DNA of 11,102 nucleotides from CAYFUF01 sp964346245 (GTDB taxonomy: Bacteria > Bacillota > Clostridia > Tissierellales > Peptoniphilaceae), in assembly GCA_964346245.1 (NCBI GenBank), contig CAYFUF010000039.1, positions 1-11,102 on the forward strand, read 5' to 3'. Position numbers and translations under genes: made by a program. Below the pieces are notes generated by a model that ran no database searches, was not told the DNA's origin, and worked only from the letters and a program-made list of their open reading frames with translations. Shown here piece by piece: positions 6,511 through 11,102 of this stretch. Every line of letters starts with the position of its first letter. The stretch's first letter is position 1.

Positions 6511-9500
6511 CTATTTCTGATCTGCCATCCTCACGTAAGCCTCATAGCGCTCCCTAGCCGCTAGTTCAGCATCGGCGTAGAGCTCGGATGCCTCCTCAGG
6601 GAAGGCGGACTGGAGTGAAGCGTAGCGGACCTCGCCTTGGAGGAACTCTTGGAAGTCAGCCGTTGGCTCCTTGGAGTCGAGGACGAATGGGTTCTTGCCC
6701 TCTTCGCGAAGGTCTGGGTTGAAGCGCCATAGGTGCCAATAGCCGGCATCGACAGCTTCTTTTTCCCGCCGTTGGGTCTTGCCCATACCAGCTTTAAGGC
6801 CATGGTTGATGCATGGCGAGTAGCCGATAATCAGGGATGGCCCGTTATAGGCTTCTGCTTCTCGTATTGCCTTCAAGGTCTGCTGTTGGTTGGCGCCGAG
6901 GGCAACTTGGGCAACGTAGATGTAGCCGTAGCTGGACATCATTAGGCCTAGATCTTTCTTGCGGACCCGCTTGCCGGATGCGGCAAACTTAGCAACAGCA
7001 GCGATTGGCGTTGCCTTGGAGCTTTGACCGCCGGTGTTGGAGTAGACCTCGGTATCGAAGACGAAGATGTTAATGTTCTCGCCAGATGCTAAGACGTGGT
7101 CAATGCCGTCGAAGTCAATGTCGTAGGCCCAGCCATCGCCTCCGAAGAGCCAGACGCTCTTCTTGATGATGAAGTTTGCCAGAGCTTGGATATTTTTTAG
7201 GGCGAGGTCTGCATCAGCATCGCCCGTCTTTTCAAAGAGGTGGGCCCTGATTTCCTTGTCCAAACGCTTGGTCTCTTCGTGGCTTCCCATGTTCTCCAGC
7301 CATTCTTTGAAGAGGTCATTCAGCGGACTTGCCACCTTGGTGGTCATAAACTTCTCCATCTCCACAGCCAATTGGTTGCGGTTGCTCTTCTCGGCCAGCA
7401 TGACGCCATAGCCGAATTCAGCGTTATCTTCAAAGAGGGAGTGTGCCCATGCAGGGCCCTTACCCTCCGCATTCATGGTATAAGGTACGCTTGGCAATGA
7501 GCAGCCCCAAACAGAGGAGCAGCCAGCCGCGTTGGTGATGTACATGTGGTCGCCGTACAGCTGGGTGATCAGCTTAGCGTAAGGTGTTTCGCCACAGCCG
7601 TTGCAGGCGCCAGAGAATTCAAGCAGCGGTTGCTTGAACTGGGTATTCTTGACCGTAGTTGGCTCAAGCAGGTCATCCTTGTAGCCAATCTCTTCATGCG
7701 CATAAGCCCAAAGAGGCTTTTGCTTTGTGCCCTGTTCCTGCAAAGGCTTCATAATTAGAGCCTTCTCCTTAGCTGGGCAGATATCCGCGCAGTTGCCGCA
7801 GCCCGTGCAGTCTAGCGGAGAGAGTTGGATGCGGAAGTCGTAACCTTCCAGCCCCTTGCCGATTGCCTTGATGGTATCAAAGCCTTCAGGTGCATTTGCC
7901 TTCTGTTCCTCGATAAGCAGGAAGGGTCGGATGACACCGTGTGGGCAGGAAACGGAACACAGGTTACACTGGATACAGTTCTCTGGCTGCCACTCAGGAA
8001 TGTAGGTTGCGATGCCCCGCTTCTCAATATGGGTGGTTCCTGTGATGTAGCTACCATCATCGTAAGGCAGGTAGCTGGATACAGGCAGTTCGCCGTCCTT
8101 TAGTTCGAGGACTGGGCGGACCATCTCCTTGTAGAATTCAGGCTCATCTCTTAGGACTGGCTCGTCTTCGGCACTTGCCCACTCAGCAGGAATCTCGACT
8201 AAGTGGAGCCTATCTAAGCTCAAGTCCACCGCCCTGTTGTTCATGTCGACGATATCGCTACCCTTGTTGCCGTAACTCTCTTGGATAGAGTTTTTCAATA
8301 GGGCAATTGCCTCATCAATCGGCAAAATATTCGCCAACTTGAAGAAGGCGGTTTGGATAACCATGTTGGTGTGGTTGCCGAGGCCGACTTCGTCGGCTAT
8401 GGCCGTCGCATTGATCGTATAGAAGACGATGTCGTTTTCCGCCATATACCGCTTCATGGAAGCTGGTAAATGCTGGCTGAGTTCCTCGTCCGACCAGATG
8501 GTGTTGAGTAGGAAAGTTCCGCCCTTCTTCAGACCCTTCAAAAGGTCGTACATGAAGACATAAGCCTGTGGCGAGCAGGAAATGAAGTCAGATTGGTCAA
8601 TCAGGTAGGTGGAGTAGATGGGGTTTTCGCTGAAGCGAAGGTGGGATACGGTCAGGCCGTTGCTCTTTTTCGCATCGTAGTCGAAGTAACCCTGGACGTA
8701 CTGGTCGGTGTTGTCACCAATGATAGTAATAGCAGACTTGTTGGCACCGACGGTTCCGTCTCCCCCGTTACCCCAGAACTTGCATCGGACCATGCTCGGA
8801 TCCTTAATAATAAAGTCTGGTCTTGGTTCCAAGGAAAGGTTCGTGACATCATCCTTGATGCCCAAGGTGAATTCCCGCTTAGGCTCCTCTTCCCTCAAGT
8901 TATCGTAAACGGCGGCGAGCATGGCTGGCGTCGTGTCCTTCTGACCGATACCATAGCGGCCGCGGATAATGCGTGGTCTCTTGTCCACGTCATTGTAAGC
9001 GGCAAGCACTTCCAGGAAGAGTGGCTCACCTGCTGCACCTTTTTCCTTGGTGCGGTCGAGAACGGCAATCCGCTCGACGGTCTTTGGCATCTTCGCCAAA
9101 AGATGCTTAACTGAGAATGGGCGGAAGAGGTGAACCTTGATGAGGCCGACCTTACGACCTTCCTTATTAATCAACTCATCCACGGTCTCTTGCAGGGCGC
9201 TGGTCACCGAGCCCATGGCCACCACCACATCAGTCGCTTCGGGGTCGCCATAATAATCAAACAGGCCATACTCCGTTCCTATCTTCTCATTAACCTTTTC
9301 AATATTATGCTCTACAATGTCCACGATATTCTCATAGGCAAGGTTGGCGGATTCTACCCGCTGCATGTATCCTTCCTTCTCGAAGATACCGTGGGTCGTT
9401 GGCTCATCTGGCGTGAAGGCCCTTTCCCTCATGCGGTGAATCGCATTCATGTCCACCATATCAATCAAATCCTCATAATCCCAAGTCTCCACCTTCTGGA

Positions 9501-10035
9501 TTTCATGGGAAGTACGGAAGCCTTCAAAGAAATGCATGAAAGGCAGCCGCCCATCGATTGCGGAAAGGTGGGCAACCGGACCGAGGTCCATCACCTCCTG
9601 CACCGAACCCGAACAGAACATCACGAAGCCCGTCGCTCTGGTGGCCATGACATCCTGGTGGTCCCCATACATATTCAAAGACACCGCAGAAAGAGCTCTC
9701 GTCGCCACATGCATAACGGCCGGCAACCTTTCGCCAGCAATCTTATACATATTGGGAATCATCAAGAGCAGGCCTTGTGACGACGTGAAAGTCGTCGCCA
9801 ACGCACCAGTCAACGCCGCGCCATGCAAAGCACCCGACGCCCCCTTCTCATTTTGCATCTCCGTTATCTGAACAGGCTTGCCAAACATATTCTCCTTGCC
9901 CGCCGACGCCCAGTTGTCCACATGTTCGGGCATAGGAGACGATGGTGTAATCGGATAAATAACAGCAACCTCAGTATATGGATACGCTATGTAGGCGGCT
10001 GCTTGGTTACCATCCATTGAAATTCTTTTTCGCAT
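6511..10035 (-). CDS. nifJ: Pyruvate:ferredoxin (flavodoxin) oxidoreductase
   Basis: This is a full-length 1174-residue single-chain PFOR. It oxidatively decarboxylates pyruvate with CoA to acetyl-CoA and CO2 and passes electrons to ferredoxin or flavodoxin, a central step of anaerobic energy metabolism. The N-terminal domain has YPITPSSPM (27-35) and E63 in QNEKG, the glutamate that activates thiamine diphosphate. The gamma-type domain has GGDGTVGANK. The ferredoxin-like domain binds two [4Fe-4S] clusters through C687, C690, C693, C697 and C743, C746, C749, C753. The proximal cluster ligands are C811, C814, C839 and C1075. The thiamine-diphosphate/Mg site is GDGWAYDID around D967, followed by the DTEVYSNTGGQ region. 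All expected ligands are present and the length is normal, so it should be functional. AGAGGG lies 7 bases before the ATG. It appears monocistronic: a terminator follows, and a LysR fragment lies upstream on the same strand. Confidence 0.97.
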   Translation of the reverse strand: MRKRISMDGNQAAAYIAYPYTEVAVIYPITPSSPMPEHVDNWASAGKENMFGKPVQITEMQNEKGASGALHGAALTGALATTFTSSQGLLLMIPNMYKIAGERLPAVMHVATRALSAVSLNMYGDHQDVMATRATGFVMFCSGSVQEVMDLGPVAHLSAIDGRLPFMHFFEGFRTSHEIQKVETWDYEDLIDMVDMNAIHRMRERAFTPDEPTTHGIFEKEGYMQRVESANLAYENIVDIVEHNIEKVNEKIGTEYGLFDYYGDPEATDVVVAMGSVTSALQETVDELINKEGRKVGLIKVHLFRPFSVKHLLAKMPKTVERIAVLDRTKEKGAAGEPLFLEVLAAYNDVDKRPRIIRGRYGIGQKDTTPAMLAAVYDNLREEEPKREFTLGIKDDVTNLSLEPRPDFIIKDPSMVRCKFWGNGGDGTVGANKSAITIIGDNTDQYVQGYFDYDAKKSNGLTVSHLRFSENPIYSTYLIDQSDFISCSPQAYVFMYDLLKGLKKGGTFLLNTIWSDEELSQHLPASMKRYMAENDIVFYTINATAIADEVGLGNHTNMVIQTAFFKLANILPIDEAIALLKNSIQESYGNKGSDIVDMNNRAVDLSLDRLHLVEIPAEWASAEDEPVLRDEPEFYKEMVRPVLELKDGELPVSSYLPYDDGSYITGTTHIEKRGIATYIPEWQPENCIQCNLCSVSCPHGVIRPFLLIEEQKANAPEGFDTIKAIGKGLEGYDFRIQLSPLDCTGCGNCADICPAKEKALIMKPLQEQGTKQKPLWAYAHEEIGYKDDLLEPTTVKNTQFKQPLLEFSGACNGCGETPYAKLITQLYGDHMYITNAAGCSSVWGCSLPSVPYTMNAEGKGPAWAHSLFEDNAEFGYGVMLAEKSNRNQLAVEMEKFMTTKVASPLNDLFKEWLENMGSHEETKRLDKEIRAHLFEKTGDADADLALKNIQALANFIIKKSVWLFGGDGWAYDIDFDGIDHVLASGENINIFVFDTEVYSNTGGQSSKATPIAAVAKFAASGKRVRKKDLGLMMSSYGYIYVAQVALGANQQQTLKAIREAEAYNGPSLIIGYSPCINHGLKAGMGKTQRREKEAVDAGYWHLWRFNPDLREEGKNPFVLDSKEPTADFQEFLQGEVRYASLQSAFPEEASELYADAELAARERYEAYVRMADQK

Positions 10036-10084
10036 GAATTAACCCTCTTTCTATTCATTAGTGGTTCTTGCAATCATGTCATTC

Positions 10085-10113
10085 ATCTTAATGGTAATGA
10101 AAACGTTTGTAAA
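10085..10113 (-). promoter_or_regulatory. Candidate promoter of the PFOR gene
   Basis: On the minus strand TTTACA (10113-10108), a 17-base spacer and TAAGAT (10090-10085) give a plausible sigma-A promoter. The leader would be about 40 bases. It overlaps the cre-like site below. Confidence 0.5.
10097..10112. promoter_or_regulatory. cre-like (CcpA) operator overlapping the PFOR promoter
   Basis: ATGAAAACGTTTGTAA matches the catabolite-responsive consensus WTGNAANCGNWNNCAW except for one base (T for C near the end). The site is nearly palindromic around the central CG. Its position on the -35 box and spacer suggests repression by CcpA in sugar-rich conditions. This rests on the motif only; no ccpA gene is in the window. 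Confidence 0.4.
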
Positions 10114-10206
10114 TAGCAATAGTCCTAAGTTATATTAATAAAGGCAGACGAATTCATTAGCGCAATCAAGTGTCATGCTGCTGACTATCGGCTAACACAT
10201 CTAGCG

Positions 10207-10627
10207 CTATTTTTTTGTTTCAGGATTTACTTTCTCCTTAATCCATTGACAGAAAAATTTACGGAAATTCTCTATTGCTGGATTCTCTTTTGCATTGGTC
10301 GATTCAATAAAGTGAATTTCTCGTTCAATTGGTGGATCAAACGGGATAAAACATAAGCCATCTTTCACTGTATTCTTTACTCTTTCTGATACAGCCGTTA
10401 TGCCTACACCTGCTCGAACTAAAGAAAGCGTCGTCTGATTACTCATACAATCAAGGTGCTGTCGAGTTTCACGTTTAATATGATACATAATATCCCCCAC
10501 TGCACCTATAGCGCCTTCTCCTCCAAGAAGTATTTTCTCATCAAAAAGTTCTTCTGCTCCTATCATCTCCCTTCCACAAAAATGATGCCCACAAGGAACT
10601 ACGAGTTCCAAAGAGTCTATAAATGCT
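10207..10627 (-). pseudogene. LysR-type regulator, 5'-truncated (effector-binding domain remnant)
   Basis: About 140 residues match the C-terminal half of the effector-binding domain of LysR-type transcriptional regulators: DSLELVVPCGHHF at the left, a GGEGAIG segment, then SLVRAGVGITAVSERV and a basic tail ending at TAG (10209-10207). The N-terminal winged helix-turn-helix and the first half of the effector domain are missing. LysR-like sequence stops around 10620-10630, where the opposite-strand CoA-transferase begins. The frame stays open on the minus strand only to 10668 before a TAG. The one nearby start option, TTG at 10656, lies inside sequence that codes for the CoA-transferase on the other strand, so it is not the native start. 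As it stands it cannot bind DNA. The segment is AT-rich compared with the PFOR gene. Confidence 0.8.
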
Positions 10628-11102
10628 AACTGGTTGGCCGAGGGGAAGCTCCACAAGAACAGGTACGGCTATGGCCGATGTCTTGGCAGGCTTAGGAATG
10701 ACCGTTGGCATCTTAGGTGCTCTTTACCGTCAAAAGACAACTGGCGAAGGTGAAAAAGTCGATGTTGCTCTAGTAGATTCTGTCGTAAGTTCTCTAGAGA
10801 TTATCAACATGATCTATTTAGCTACAGGCCGTGTTCCAGAGAAGATTGGTAATCGATATGAATCTGCTTATCCCTATGATTCATTCCAAGCAAAAGACAA
10901 AGAAGTCATCATCGGAGCTGGTAACCAAAAACTATGGGAACTACTTGTAGGCGTTATGGATAAACCAGAATTGCTAGAAGATGAGAGATTCTCATCAAAC
11001 GCTTTAAGAGTTGAAAATCATGAACCTCTTAAAGAAATCATTGAAACATGGACAATAGAACATGATGCTGCTGAAATCTGCGACTTATTGAATGAGGCTG
11101 GC
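10623..11102 (+). CDS. CoA-transferase family III (CaiB/BaiF) fragment, 5'-truncated and running off the window
   Basis: About 160 residues match the middle of family III CoA-transferases (formyl-CoA/carnitine-CoA type), which move CoA between carboxylic acids through a mixed-anhydride mechanism. Family signatures are LTGWP near 10626-10640, then TRTGTAMADVLAG and a GEGEKVDVALVDS segment (the family's G-G-x-V-D-x-x-L/M-x-x). Later come GNRYESAYPYDSF and KLWELLVGVMDKPEL with DERF. In intact members LTGWP-like sequence lies well inside the first half of a roughly 400-residue protein. The N-terminal part, including the catalytic aspartate region, is therefore absent. In-frame ATGs at 10623 and 10671 have no convincing ribosome binding site. 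The reading frame has a stop (TAA 10620-10622) just before 10623. The 3' end lies beyond the window. The specific acyl substrate cannot be told. Confidence 0.8.
   Translation, partial: MLTGWPRGSSTRTGTAMADVLAGLGMTVGILGALYRQKTTGEGEKVDVALVDSVVSSLEIINMIYLATGRVPEKIGNRYESAYPYDSFQAKDKEVIIGAGNQKLWELLVGVMDKPELLEDERFSSNALRVENHEPLKEIIETWTIEHDAAEICDLLNEAG

Noticed and set aside
8593..9114. 173-codon plus-strand frame
   Set aside because: It lies entirely antisense within the PFOR coding sequence, has no recognisable domain or ribosome binding site, and is best explained as a shadow of the real gene.
9130..9780. 216-codon plus-strand frame
   Set aside because: It is antisense to the N-terminal half of PFOR, rich in histidine and isoleucine from reverse-read codons, and has no family motif.
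10036..10206. A Rex-type redox operator upstream of PFOR
   Set aside because: No TTGTTAA...TTAACAA-like palindrome is present; only the cre-like site stands out.
10158..10216. TAGCGC / GCGCTA inverted repeat followed by seven T residues on the plus strand
   Set aside because: The arms are only 6 bp and about 40 bases apart, no plus-strand gene lies upstream, and the T run is part of the LysR 3' coding end.
10207..10656. A complete 149-residue protein starting at TTG 10656
   Set aside because: Its first residues come from sequence that codes for the CoA-transferase on the other strand. LysR homology begins further in, so the start is an accident of the join.
1..11102. CRISPR array, tRNA, rRNA or insertion sequence
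   Set aside because: No regularly spaced repeats, cloverleaf-like segments, rRNA sequence, transposase motifs or terminal inverted repeats were seen.

Overview
The window is a chromosomal segment of a Bacillota (Firmicutes) bacterium that probably lives anaerobically. The signs are AGGAGG-type ribosome binding sites, an rlmH-walJ pair, a yybP-ykoY (manganese) riboswitch, a cre-like site, and pyruvate:ferredoxin oxidoreductase. I cannot name the genus. No rRNA, tRNA, CRISPR array or insertion sequence was seen.

Layout, left to right. (1) 1-1321, minus strand: rlmH (3' end cut by the window edge) preceded by the metallo-beta-lactamase-fold gene walJ; they form a tight two-gene unit. (2) 1431-1946, plus strand: a good sigma-A type promoter and a divergent-PAP2 (DUF212) membrane protein. 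(3) 1989-5045, plus strand: a promoter, a yybP-ykoY aptamer, a 15-bp intrinsic terminator overlapping the aptamer's 3' end, and a 927-residue P2-type cation ATPase, closed by a bidirectional terminator. This reads as a metal-induced antitermination switch driving a Mn2+/Ca2+ efflux pump. (4) 5112-6149, minus strand: a DsrE-like protein followed by a LUD-domain protein with a C-terminal four-cysteine motif. (5) 6257-6400, plus strand: a 47-residue two-CxxC zinc-ribbon protein, then a strong hairpin terminator shared with the converging gene. (6) 6511-10113, minus strand: a complete pyruvate:ferredoxin oxidoreductase with all cluster and thiamine-diphosphate motifs, and a candidate promoter overlapped by a cre-like site. 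(7) 10207-11102: a 5'-truncated LysR-type regulator (minus) joined head to head to a 5'-truncated family III CoA-transferase (plus).

The main oddity is the last kilobase. Both genes lose their 5' halves at the same point near 10620-10630. This is what a deletion would leave if it removed the shared promoter region and the N-terminal halves of a divergent regulator/target pair. A chimeric assembly join would look the same. This segment is also visibly more AT-rich than the genes to its left.

The best-supported regulatory system is the manganese riboswitch and its ATPase. It belongs to a known class, but its architecture can be read almost base by base here. I see no convincing wholly new system in the window.
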